From positions 4,771-24,347 of the forward strand of contig DQFX01000019.1 of assembly GCA_003531585.1 (NCBI GenBank): a stretch of 19,577 nt of DNA, in the 5' to 3' direction. The notes below the pieces were generated by a model, which was not told the origin of the DNA, made no database searches, and worked only from the letters and a program-made list of their open reading frames with translations. Each line of letters begins with the position of its first letter. Position 1 is the first letter of the stretch. Position numbers and translations under genes: made by a program. Source of the DNA: Oscillospiraceae bacterium (lineage in GTDB: Bacteria > Bacillota > Clostridia > Oscillospirales > Ruminococcaceae). Below are positions 1-6,727 of this stretch, piece after piece.

Positions 1-81
1 AGTATTCCTGCGGTTTGACGCCTAGCATCTGATATAAGTCATGTACGAAATCTGCTCGTGTCCCGGTTTTTAGAGGTTTCC
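1..81. repeat. Partial copy of palindromic element (type A), cut by window start
   Basis: Positions 1-78 match 9778-9855 at 77 of 78 bases; the only difference is c at 7 against a at 9784. The stretch ends in the terminal motif GGTTTTTAGAGGTT (65-78), which is shared with the other two elements of this window. Only one arm of the palindrome is present because the window begins inside it. Its end lies 1-3 bases from the bioY terminator hairpin. Read on the minus strand, it carries an open frame beginning PLKTGTRADF and running through LGVKPQ off the window edge. Confidence 0.85.
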
Positions 82-127
82 ATAAATAAATCCGCCAGAC
101 ACGAAGGTGAAAGGCGGATTTATTTAT
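82..127 (-). terminator. Intrinsic terminator of bioY
   Basis: A perfect 15-bp inverted repeat pairs 82-96 with 113-127 around a 16-base loop. On the minus strand the 3' arm is GGCGGATTTATTTAT, so the U-rich tract lies within the arm. The hairpin overlaps the bioY stop codon (124-126). It probably works in both directions. Confidence 0.75.
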
Positions 128-738
128 CTCATGATCTTTGAAAGCCTGTCGCGAAGCACGACCGTGATAACTGTAGCGCAGATTATCTTGATGGTATCTC
201 CGATAAGGAACGGAACCACGCAGGAAGCCAGGGCCACTTCAAGAGTAACGCCGCGCGCGATAATGAACCAGATGGTTCCGAGAGCATAGAGCACAACAGT
301 GCCTGCTATCATGCCAACCGGGATAGCCCAGGCGCCGTTAACAAACGGATTTTTGGACGCGTTCTTCTTATAGAAAAGATCTACGAACAGACCGCTGATG
401 AGCGCGCAGGGTATGTATCCCACGATATAGCCGCCGGTAACTCCGAACAGCTTTGCAAAGCCGCCTGCGCCGCCACTGAACACCGGAAGTCCTACCGCGC
501 CGAGCAGCACGTATATCAGCACTGCAATGGTGCCCTTCTTCCAGCCGAGCAGGCTTCCTGCCAGGTATACCGCGAAGGTTGCCAGGGATACGGGAACCAG
601 TCCTGGCATCGGAACGCTCCAGGGAGCCGCTACACAGATGAGCGCCGCCATTACTGCGATGAATGCCATGTTTCTTACGGTGAAGAATTTCGCTGTTTTA
701 ACTGCGCCTGCACCGTTCTGATCGATTGTTTCTTTCAT
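124..738 (-). CDS. bioY: Biotin ECF transporter S component BioY
   Basis: The 204-residue hydrophobic protein has about six membrane segments and the BioY hallmark region around residues 78-112 (LLGAVGLPVFSGG, then FGVTGGYIVGY). BioY is the membrane substrate-binding subunit for biotin uptake. No EcfA ATPase or EcfT subunit is nearby, so it probably shares a general ECF module encoded elsewhere (group II arrangement). The ATG at 738 follows AGGAG with 8 bases between. A sigma-A promoter and a BirA-type operator lie just upstream, which fits biotin-dependent repression. Length and motifs are normal for the family. Confidence 0.95.
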   Translation of the reverse strand: MKETIDQNGAGAVKTAKFFTVRNMAFIAVMAALICVAAPWSVPMPGLVPVSLATFAVYLAGSLLGWKKGTIAVLIYVLLGAVGLPVFSGGAGGFAKLFGVTGGYIVGYIPCALISGLFVDLFYKKNASKNPFVNGAWAIPVGMIAGTVVLYALGTIWFIIARGVTLEVALASCVVPFLIGDTIKIICATVITVVLRDRLSKIMR

Positions 739-761
739 TGTTTACTTTCTCCTGTCTTTTT

Positions 762-770
762 GGTTTACAA
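762..770 (+). promoter_or_regulatory. Extra BirA-like half-site downstream of the bioY start point
   Basis: GGTTTACAA here repeats the half-site at 821-829 and lies in the predicted 5' untranslated region, 24-32 bases from the bioY start codon. It has no properly spaced partner (the nearest opposite half-site is 27 bases away), so it is an accessory half-site at best. Confidence 0.45.
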
Positions 771-783
771 TAAAGCCTTGTCT

Positions 784-812
784 ATTATATCACAGTATTG
801 TAAACTTGTCAA
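784..812 (-). promoter_or_regulatory. Sigma-A promoter of bioY
   Basis: On the minus strand there is a consensus TTGACA (807-812) and a consensus TATAAT (784-789) separated by exactly 17 bases. Transcription would start near 777, giving a leader of about 39 bases before the bioY ATG. Confidence 0.92.
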
Positions 813-829
813 GTAGTTTCGGTTTACAA
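798..829. promoter_or_regulatory. BirA (biotin repressor) operator
   Basis: TTGTAAACT (798-806) and GGTTTACAA (821-829) form an inverted pair separated by 14 bases. This matches the known BirA operator pattern TTGTAAACC-N14-16-GGTTTACAA. It covers the bioY -35 box and most of the spacer, so bound BirA with biotinyl-AMP would block RNA polymerase. Position next to a biotin transporter makes the call strong. One half-site also overlaps the stop codon of the glycosyltransferase (824-826). Confidence 0.92.
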
Positions 830-1960
830 TTTTGATTTTCTCAGATAAAATCCAGCGAGCTGCTCCACTGCGCCGTTTATATCGTAGCCAGCCTCCGCGA
901 CCTCGGCGGCTGCGTTCTTGTTTCTGAGACCAGCGCAGCAGATGGCGGCGCACGCCCAGTCCTCCGGCTTCCCAAGCGGCAGGAGCTGCGCTGTTCCGGT
1001 TATTCGCGCTTCCGGAGTGACCTTATTTGAAAACAGGCAGTGAAGTCCCGAACACTGAGCCTCCACGCCGACCACCGGCAGACCCTCGTAATTCGACGGC
1101 AGCAGGAAGCAGTCAAACGCGCTGTAAAGGCGGTCGGCGTCGCTGCGCTGCCCGGTGAACACCACTCTGTCGGATATCCCTGCGGCTATGACCCGCGCCT
1201 TTATCAGCTCCATGTCCTCGCCGGTGCCGGTCATTATAAGCACGCTGTTTTTGCGCTGTTTCAGTATCTCACGGAATATATCGACGAGAAATCCCTGATT
1301 CTTCTGCGGGCAGAATCTTCCGATATGCCCGAAAACCGTTGCGCCCTGTGGAATTTTCAGCTCCTGGCGCACCTCGCGGCGCTTCTTTTCGCTGTAGCTG
1401 TATTTTTCCGTGTCGATGGCATTCGGCATTATACGGACCCGGCGGTGCTTCTGCACGGGGTCGTATTCCTCGGAAAGCGGCGCGGTGGCGCGGCTGCCGT
1501 ACATCCACCTGGCCGCAAGCTGCGAACACGCGAAATAGTCGGTGGCATGCAGCTTCGCGAAGGGCTTGAAAAGGAATTTGGCAAGGTTGCGGTGCCATTC
1601 CCGGGCACCTCCGGAGGTGCTGTGATTATGGAGGATACGCGTCCTTACCCCCGCCTGCTTTCCGGTGAGCAGCGGCAGGAAAGACAGCGTGCTCAGGTGG
1701 CAGTGCATGATCTCGTATTTATTTTCGGAGAGCAGACGGCGCAGCGTACGGAGGTACTTCAGAGGGTGCCTGAAAGTCGGCAGCACGAACATTCTCCCGC
1801 CCATAGCCTTGATGTCCTCGACCGGCACAAACTTCGACCCCTTGAAAAAATAGAAATCAAACTGCACCTGCTCGCGGTCTATGGCGCGGTAGTAGTTCAT
1901 CACGACCTGCTCCGCTCCGCCGCCGTTCATTTTTCCGAGTATCTGCGCGACTCTTATCAT
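824..1960 (-). CDS. GT4-family glycosyltransferase
   Basis: The 378-residue protein has a two-Rossmann GT-B layout. It starts MIRVAQILGKMNGGGAEQVV, the glycine-rich N-terminal loop typical of GT4 enzymes (residues 9-18). The C-terminal half has the GHIGRFCPQKN segment and the E-x7-E type nucleotide-sugar site NYEGLPVVGVEAQ at about residues 290-302. Such enzymes transfer a sugar from a nucleotide donor onto cell-surface polysaccharide or glycolipid intermediates at the cytoplasmic face. Donor and acceptor cannot be read from sequence, and no other polysaccharide genes are adjacent. The ATG follows GGGAGGAAGAGC. A terminator hairpin lies directly upstream, so its own transcription is unclear. 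Confidence 0.9.
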   Translation of the reverse strand: MIRVAQILGKMNGGGAEQVVMNYYRAIDREQVQFDFYFFKGSKFVPVEDIKAMGGRMFVLPTFRHPLKYLRTLRRLLSENKYEIMHCHLSTLSFLPLLTGKQAGVRTRILHNHSTSGGAREWHRNLAKFLFKPFAKLHATDYFACSQLAARWMYGSRATAPLSEEYDPVQKHRRVRIMPNAIDTEKYSYSEKKRREVRQELKIPQGATVFGHIGRFCPQKNQGFLVDIFREILKQRKNSVLIMTGTGEDMELIKARVIAAGISDRVVFTGQRSDADRLYSAFDCFLLPSNYEGLPVVGVEAQCSGLHCLFSNKVTPEARITGTAQLLPLGKPEDWACAAICCAGLRNKNAAAEVAEAGYDINGAVEQLAGFYLRKSKL

Positions 1961-1970
1961 GCTCTTCCTC

Positions 1971-2003
1971 CCTAAAACAAAAGGGCGAATATCTCATCGC
2001 CCT
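1971..2003 (-). terminator. Intrinsic terminator after proC
   Basis: On the minus strand AGGGCGA (1997-2003) pairs with TCGCCCT (1982-1988) around an 8-base loop, followed by TTTGTTTT. It lies 11 bases after the proC stop and ends only about 10 bases before the glycosyltransferase start codon, so it also sits in that gene's leader. Confidence 0.75.
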
Positions 2004-2014
2004 GTGTATCTTTT

Positions 2015-2809
2015 TTACTGTCCCAGCTCGTATGCGCGCTTGGTGCAGGCCTCGCAGGCGTTCTTGACGTCTCCGGTGAGGTCGCCCTCGTACAGCTTGT
2101 CAAGACCCGCAAGCGTTGTTCCTCCGTGGGAGGATACCTGCTTTATCAGCTCGTCTACTGTCATTCCGGACTCGGTGAGCATTTTCGCCGAGCCGATAAG
2201 GCTCTGTGCGAACAGCCGCAGCGCGACGTCCTTGTCGATCCCAACGGAATCCGCATAATCCACGAATCCCTTGGCGTACAGATAAATGAACGCCGGGGAG
2301 CTTCCGTTGACAGCGATGATCTCCTTCATCTTGTCGGTGGGGATAACTTCGGTGATGCCGCAGCTTCCGATGACCTTGCGTGCAAACGCGAACTCATCTT
2401 CGGATACAGTTTCGTCGTGGGACATCGCAGAGGCTCCGCAGCCGAGCATCATGGGAGTGTTCGGCATAACGAGCACTACCTTTGCGTTCGGGATAGTACG
2501 CTCCCTGATGAACTCTGCGGAAATACCCGCGCAGATGGAAATGAACACGGTTTCAGGCTTAACGGAGTCTTTTATCTCCGCGAGGACTTCCCCGAGGTGC
2601 TGGGGCTTGACTGCCAGCAGGATAAAGTCGCACTTTTCCGCTATCTCGCGGGCGCTGCCTGCGGCGGTGGCTCCTACAAGGCGGAGGTCTGCGAGCTTTT
2701 CAGCGTTCGCGTCGTAAGCGAACACTGCGGTGTTGCCGAGCTTTCCCTCGATACCCTTGAGGATTGCGCCGCCCATGTTGCCGACGCCGATAAAACCTAG
2801 TTTTTTCAT
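2015..2809 (-). CDS. proC: Pyrroline-5-carboxylate reductase
   Basis: The 264-residue protein begins MKKLGFIGVGNMGGAIL, the GxGNMG dinucleotide-binding loop (residues 8-13). It ends with the dimerisation/substrate signature SGMT-VDEL-SSHGGTTLAGL, a variant of the usual SPGGTT. The enzyme reduces pyrroline-5-carboxylate to proline with NAD(P)H, the last step of proline synthesis, in the cytoplasm. Length is typical. The start ATG has only a weak AAAGG six bases upstream. It lies 36 bases after folT and is probably read with it. It is followed by an intrinsic terminator. Confidence 0.95.
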   Translation of the reverse strand: MKKLGFIGVGNMGGAILKGIEGKLGNTAVFAYDANAEKLADLRLVGATAAGSAREIAEKCDFILLAVKPQHLGEVLAEIKDSVKPETVFISICAGISAEFIRERTIPNAKVVLVMPNTPMMLGCGASAMSHDETVSEDEFAFARKVIGSCGITEVIPTDKMKEIIAVNGSSPAFIYLYAKGFVDYADSVGIDKDVALRLFAQSLIGSAKMLTESGMTVDELIKQVSSHGGTTLAGLDKLYEGDLTGDVKNACEACTKRAYELGQ

Positions 2810-2823
2810 ATTAGAGCCTTTCC

Positions 2824-2838
2824 CGGCGCCCGGCGCCG
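2824..2838. repeat. GGCGCC tandem palindrome between folT and proC
   Basis: Two GGCGCC palindromes lie one base apart (2825-2830 and 2832-2837) in the 36-base gap. They can form a short GC-rich hairpin without a U tract. It may modulate proC translation or messenger stability, but nothing more can be said. Confidence 0.4.
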
Positions 2839-2845
2839 ATTTTTA

Positions 2846-3493
2846 TCAAGCGCCCTGCCTGTGCTTCTTGAAAACTGAGCGATACGCCGCCTTTATCGGG
2901 AACAGCGCCAGCAGCAGTATAAGCACCTCGACAGGGAGCATAGCCGCGTTCTTGATAACTCTTTCGCCGACCTTAATCCAGAATGTTTCCGGAACGATGC
3001 CGTAGCCCATTATCATCAGGAATAGCGTATTCATGAACACATTGCACACGAGATTTATCGTGAATTTCGCGCCGATTATACGGAACACCGACGGCAGATT
3101 AGCCTTCAGCCCGCCGAAGAACCCCTTAACCGAGGAAAGGTCGGGCTTTACAGGGTCGAAGCCGTACAGGAAAATGCCGTAGATAACGCCGCCGGTCACT
3201 TCAACCAGCGTGAACAGCGGTGAGAATCCCTGCTGCTGGTTGGAGATGAGATAACCGATAACGTCCGTAGCGACGCAGGAAAGCCCCGCCACGGTAGGAC
3301 CGTAAAGCATTCCGATGGAAGCTATCGCAACGAACGCGAAGCCTATTTTCAGCGTAGGCATCGGCTGAATCGTCAGCGTTTTCAGAATGCATGCCAGCGC
3401 GATAAGAACCGCAGTTACCGCGATACAGCGGACGCTTTTCAGCTCCTGCGCGGATTTTTTGAAGCTGCCAAAGAAGTTAAGAAAAAAAGCCAT
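2846..3493 (-). CDS. folT: Folate-family ECF transporter S component (FolT)
   Basis: The 215-residue membrane protein has about six hydrophobic segments. It has the folate-family pattern of ECF S subunits: an N-terminal RCIAVTAVLIAL helix, the GPTVAGLSCVATDVIGYL segment, and a C-terminal FRIIGAKFTINLVCNVFMNT stretch. It should bind folate in the membrane and be driven by a shared EcfAT module. A THF riboswitch directly upstream supports folate as the substrate. The start ATG follows GGAGG with about 9 bases between. It is probably co-transcribed with proC (36-base gap). Confidence 0.9.
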   Translation of the reverse strand: MAFFLNFFGSFKKSAQELKSVRCIAVTAVLIALACILKTLTIQPMPTLKIGFAFVAIASIGMLYGPTVAGLSCVATDVIGYLISNQQQGFSPLFTLVEVTGGVIYGIFLYGFDPVKPDLSSVKGFFGGLKANLPSVFRIIGAKFTINLVCNVFMNTLFLMIMGYGIVPETFWIKVGERVIKNAAMLPVEVLILLLALFPIKAAYRSVFKKHRQGA

Positions 3494-3562
3494 GACCTTA
3501 TCCTCCGTAACTTCGCCATATACAAACAGAATAAAGCCCCTGGCTCAATATTCGATTTATGT

Positions 3563-3660
3563 ACAGCGAGATGCGAAGAACGTACCGCAGCCCGAAGGGC
3601 TTTCGTCCGCGCGGCAACTCTCCGTCCGCGCAGCACTTAACGCACGTTCTCCTACTCTGT
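3563..3660 (-). promoter_or_regulatory. Tetrahydrofolate (THF) riboswitch
   Basis: On the minus strand the order of conserved pieces follows the THF riboswitch. GAGTAG comes first, then the diagnostic GCGTTAAGTG (3634-3643). A P3 stem pairs GCGCGG with CCGCGC. GACGAA follows, then P4 AGCCC-TTCG-GGGCT, GCGGT and TTCGCATC. P2 is a perfect 7-bp pairing of 3644-3650 with 3577-3583. An ACAG/CTGT P1 closes it. It ends about 70 bases before the folT start. The platform holds a short GAGCC/GGCTT hairpin near 3534-3547 and the GGAGG site, so control could be at transcription or translation. No clear promoter lies between the pfkA stop and the aptamer. Confidence 0.9.
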
Positions 3661-3704
3661 GTTGTAGTTTATTTTCTGCGCCGCTCCGGACGCGGGTTTT
3701 ATTA

Positions 3705-4667
3705 TCAGAAGCTGATCTCGTTAGCGATATCGTAGAGACGCTTGTCAAAAGGCTTCTTCATGCTGAGCGCTTCCTGGATATCTACGTCGTAGATCTTGCC
3801 GTCCTTCATGCCAACAACGCGGTTGCCGATGCCCTTCTCGAGCAGCTCAACTGCATAGTAGCCCATCTCGGAAGCAACGACTCTGTCGCGTACTGTAGGG
3901 CTGCCGCCTCTCTGAACGTGACCCAGGATAGTAGCTCTGGACTCGATGCCGGTCTCCTCGTTGATACGCTTGGATATCTCCTCGGTGTGACCTACGCCCT
4001 CGGCAACGATGACGATGAACTGCTCCTTGCCGTTTGCGCGGGCGTTCTTTATCTTCTGGATAACGTCCTCGATATCGAATTCGATCTCAGGAACCAGGAT
4101 AGCGGTAGCGCCGCATGCAACACCGGTGTTCAGTGCAATGTGACCTGCGTTTCTGCCCATTACTTCAACGACAGCGCAGCGCTCGTGGGAATGAGAAGTG
4201 TCGCGCAGCTTGTCAACAAGTTCCATAACGGTGTTCATTGCGGTGTCGTAGCCGATGGTGTACTCAGAGCACTGGATATCGTTGTCGATAGTTCCGGGCA
4301 GACCTACGCAGGGGATACCTGCCTTAGAAAGGTCAGCAGCGCCTCTGAAGGAGCCGTCGCCGCCGATAACCACGATGCCTGCGAAATTGTCTCTTACGCA
4401 GATATCCTTAGCTTTGAGGACATACTCCCACTCTCTGAATTCCTTGCAGCGTGCGGTGAAAATTTCTGTACCGCCGCGCTGGATTATATCAGCAACATCT
4501 CTGGTGGTGAGCTCGACCATATCGTTGTTGAGCAGACCGTTATAGCCGCGGCGAATGCCGACAACTCTGAAGCCCTTCTTGATAGCAGCTCTTGTAACTG
4601 CACGCACTGCGGCATTCATGCCGGGAGCGTCGCCGCCGCTTGTAAGTACGCCGATTGTCTTCTGCAT
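3705..4667 (-). CDS. pfkA: ATP-dependent 6-phosphofructokinase
   Basis: The 320-residue protein has GGDAPGMNAA (11-20), GGDGSFRGA (102-110) and the catalytic GTIDND (125-130, base Asp128). Glycines sit at both positions that separate ATP enzymes from PPi enzymes (105 and 125), so ATP is the expected donor. It phosphorylates fructose 6-phosphate to fructose 1,6-bisphosphate in glycolysis, as a cytoplasmic tetramer normally controlled by ADP and phosphoenolpyruvate. Length matches the bacterial short form. The ATG follows GGAGAG, and a promoter lies about 65-90 bases upstream. Confidence 0.97.
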   Translation of the reverse strand: MQKTIGVLTSGGDAPGMNAAVRAVTRAAIKKGFRVVGIRRGYNGLLNNDMVELTTRDVADIIQRGGTEIFTARCKEFREWEYVLKAKDICVRDNFAGIVVIGGDGSFRGAADLSKAGIPCVGLPGTIDNDIQCSEYTIGYDTAMNTVMELVDKLRDTSHSHERCAVVEVMGRNAGHIALNTGVACGATAILVPEIEFDIEDVIQKIKNARANGKEQFIVIVAEGVGHTEEISKRINEETGIESRATILGHVQRGGSPTVRDRVVASEMGYYAVELLEKGIGNRVVGMKDGKIYDVDIQEALSMKKPFDKRLYDIANEISF

Positions 4668-4730
4668 TGTTAATTCTCTCCGTTTCTGGTATTATTAAAG
4701 CTGAGCCTTGCTCATATCCTATACGGTTAT

Positions 4731-4760
4731 ATTTTACTACAAAACAGCCGATATAGTCAA
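4731..4760 (-). promoter_or_regulatory. Promoter of pfkA
   Basis: On the minus strand TTGACT (4755-4760) and TAAAAT (4731-4736) are 18 bases apart. The untranslated leader would be about 57 bases. This is part of the 330-base pfkA-trxA intergenic region, which otherwise holds the palindrome at 4784-4796 and the trxA promoter. Confidence 0.7.
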
Positions 4761-4783
4761 GGGCTTTTTCAAAATCCGACAGT

Positions 4784-4796
4784 TTATGTAACATAA
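4784..4796. promoter_or_regulatory. Palindrome upstream of the pfkA promoter, possible operator
   Basis: TTATGT and ACATAA form a perfect 6-bp inverted repeat around one base, 24 bases upstream of the pfkA -35 box. The regulator is unknown; it does not fit the Rex or BirA patterns. Confidence 0.35.
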
Positions 4797-4913
4797 TAGT
4801 GCTTTTTCAACAAAAACGCAGAGCAAAACCAGTTGATAACTGTGCAAGATACGTCATCAGAGAATATTACCCGCCGTATAAATTTGGCGAGATATGCAAG
4901 AATAAAATTACAC

Positions 4914-4942
4914 TGGACAAACTCCTGGAATCAGTATATAAT
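4914..4942 (+). promoter_or_regulatory. Promoter of trxA
   Basis: TGGACA (4914-4919) and consensus TATAAT (4937-4942) are 17 bases apart. The start point would be near 4949, which rules out the longer upstream-extended reading frame and fixes the trxA start at 4998. Confidence 0.88.
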
Positions 4943-4997
4943 GTATACAGGAGCAAGGCTCCGCAAAAAAGATATCAGCCTGAACGGAGGTAATAAT

Positions 4998-5306
4998 ATG
5001 GCTGTACTGACGATAACAAAGGACAATTTCAAGACCGAGGTAGTCGAGAGCGACAAGCCCGTGCTGCTGGATTTCTGGGCTTCCTGGTGCGCACCCTGCA
5101 TGATGCAGTCCCCGATAGTGGACGAGCTCGCAGAGGAACACCCCGAGCTGAAGGTCGGCAAGGTGAACGTAGACGAACAGCCCCAGCTCGCAGCAGCGTT
5201 CGGAGTGGAGAGCATTCCTACGCTGGTGATCATTAAGGACGGCATAACCAAAGAGGTGCTGGTAGGTCTGCACCGCAAGGAACAGATCCTTGAACAGTTC
5301 AACTGA
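4998..5306 (+). CDS. trxA: Thioredoxin (WCAPC active site)
   Basis: The 102-residue protein has the thioredoxin fold signature: buried Asp25, FWASWCAPC with the redox cysteines 31 and 34, and the cis-proline in SIPTL (Pro74). It reduces protein disulfides in the cytoplasm using thioredoxin reductase, which is not in the window. The active site is CAPC rather than the usual CGPC, a minor variant likely to shift redox potential slightly. The ATG at 4998 follows CGGAGG with 7 bases between. The frame is open further upstream, but a strong promoter lies inside that extension. A strong terminator follows. Confidence 0.95.
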   Translation: MAVLTITKDNFKTEVVESDKPVLLDFWASWCAPCMMQSPIVDELAEEHPELKVGKVNVDEQPQLAAAFGVESIPTLVIIKDGITKEVLVGLHRKEQILEQFN

Positions 5307-5316
5307 CGAATAGACA

Positions 5317-5350
5317 AAACCGCCCCGGCCGTAACAGACCGGGGCGGTTT
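5317..5350. terminator. Bidirectional terminator between convergent genes
   Basis: A perfect 12-bp stem (AAACCGCCCCGG with CCGGGGCGGTTT) surrounds a 10-base loop. A-rich and T-rich flanks on both sides suit termination of trxA on the plus strand and of the 5354-6727 gene on the minus strand. Confidence 0.9.
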
Positions 5351-5353
5351 ATT

Positions 5354-6727
5354 TTATCCTGTTCTCTGGGTACCGAAACGGATATAGTTGTACTCCTTCG
5401 AGATAGCGTCCCATGTGGGCGCGCCGACTACTCCGGAGACCGTCAGCCCGAAAAGCCGCTGGAATGTCCTCACAGCGTCCTCGGTCTGCTGACCGAAATA
5501 TCCGCTGACTGGTATCTCGGGAATGTCGCGGTAGGTCCTGCCGATAAGATTCAGGTAGGTCTGGAGCGCCCGTACATCGTTGTTGCTCATGCCCGGCGTC
5601 AGGACATATCCGGGGTACAGCGCGGCAGTATTCCCGGCGTAGCCCTCGGGCAGCCCGTTAAGTATATCGTTGTAAATTTTCTGTATCAGGGTCCAGGTGG
5701 AGAAATCGACTATGCCGTCCGGATCCTGACCGTAAAACCGCTGGAACGCCTTTACCTGGTTCTCAGTTTCCGTTCCGAAAACTCCGTTTGCGGGGACGGT
5801 GGGTATCTCGGGATTGAAATACGAAATAACGTTGAGGAAGTACTGCAGATAGCTCACGAAAATCCCGTAATCACCGTTGCGGAGTTCCTCCGGGAATTCC
5901 TCCGCAACTTCGGAGGGTCTCAGCCCCTCGGAGGTCAGCTCTGCGAGATTCTTTACGGCTACGTAGATGTACTTTATCTGATACCAGGTCGCCTTGTTGA
6001 CTATCCCGGTCTGCGGCAGCCCGAAAACTCCCTGGAACACCCTGACCGCTTCGGCGGTGGACTCCCGGTAGAATCCGTTCGTGGGGATTATCTTTGGTAT
6101 CGCGGGGTAGTTGTCGGAGATGCGGTTGAGTTCGGTCTGAATGGTGCGTACCTCGTTGCCGGAGCTTCCGAACCCGAAGGGAGTTCCGGGATAGCTGCCG
6201 ATGAACGGCTCCACGGCAGCGTTGCGCACTATGTTGATATCGTCGCCGTAGTAGTATTGCAGCATTTCATACGGCGTGAAACCCCGGTTGGCGAGTTCCA
6301 CGGTGCCCCACTGGGAAAGCCCCTGGCAGGTAACGGAGGTACCGTTGCAGAACTGCGTGAACAGCGGCTCGACGCTCCCCTGCCGCACGACGTAGTTGTT
6401 GAATATCTCATCGACGATCTGGCTGATGTTATTGAAAACGTCCCTGCCGTATACGAACGCCTGGTCGTACTGCGTGGAGCTTGTTATGTCGAAATCATAG
6501 CCGCGGCTGCGGTACCACTCGGTATATACGCGGTTGAGTGCGAATGTCACCTGGGCGTAGATGTTGGCGCGTATCGCGGCTTCCGGCCAGGTGGGGTATA
6601 TCTCGCTGCTTGCCACGTTCTTGATGTAGTCCGGGAAGGACAGGGTGACATTCTGGGCGGCGGAATCCGGCGTGCCGAGATGTACGGTTATCGTTTCCGG
6701 AATGACTGGTTTGGCGATATCAGGCAT
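5354..6727 (-). CDS. SpoIID-like domain protein with three peptidoglycan-binding repeats
   Basis: The 457-residue protein has an N-terminal SpoIID/LytB-like region (about 10-170). Glu42 in SSEIYPTWPEA aligns with the catalytic Glu of SpoIID lytic transglycosylases, followed by the LSQWG...MLQYYYG motif (137-161). Three PG_binding_1 repeats follow at about 185-255, 283-355 and 377-447, each with an FGxxTExxVxxFQ-type core and a GIV...TW end. It probably binds and perhaps cuts peptidoglycan during sporulation or cell-wall remodelling. No signal peptide or membrane anchor is visible, which is odd for a wall enzyme and suggests late or spore-associated release. The start overlaps the previous gene by 8 bases (ATGCCTGA) with a good ACGGAGG site, so the two are translationally coupled. 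Confidence 0.85.
   Translation of the reverse strand: MPDIAKPVIPETITVHLGTPDSAAQNVTLSFPDYIKNVASSEIYPTWPEAAIRANIYAQVTFALNRVYTEWYRSRGYDFDITSSTQYDQAFVYGRDVFNNISQIVDEIFNNYVVRQGSVEPLFTQFCNGTSVTCQGLSQWGTVELANRGFTPYEMLQYYYGDDINIVRNAAVEPFIGSYPGTPFGFGSSGNEVRTIQTELNRISDNYPAIPKIIPTNGFYRESTAEAVRVFQGVFGLPQTGIVNKATWYQIKYIYVAVKNLAELTSEGLRPSEVAEEFPEELRNGDYGIFVSYLQYFLNVISYFNPEIPTVPANGVFGTETENQVKAFQRFYGQDPDGIVDFSTWTLIQKIYNDILNGLPEGYAGNTAALYPGYVLTPGMSNNDVRALQTYLNLIGRTYRDIPEIPVSGYFGQQTEDAVRTFQRLFGLTVSGVVGAPTWDAISKEYNYIRFGTQRTG

Noticed and set aside
3675..3705. Terminator hairpin for pfkA at the GC-rich stretch
   Set aside because: The U tract follows only on the plus strand, where no gene precedes it; on the minus strand the hairpin is weak and has no U tract.
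3387..4673. 428-residue open frame on the plus strand opposite pfkA and folT
   Set aside because: It runs antisense to the clear pfkA, the riboswitch and part of folT, has no recognisable domain or ribosome site, and is explained by codon bias of the opposite strand.
4833..4997. 55-residue N-terminal extension of thioredoxin
   Set aside because: A strong promoter (4914-4942) lies within it, and the family start at 4998 has a CGGAGG site.
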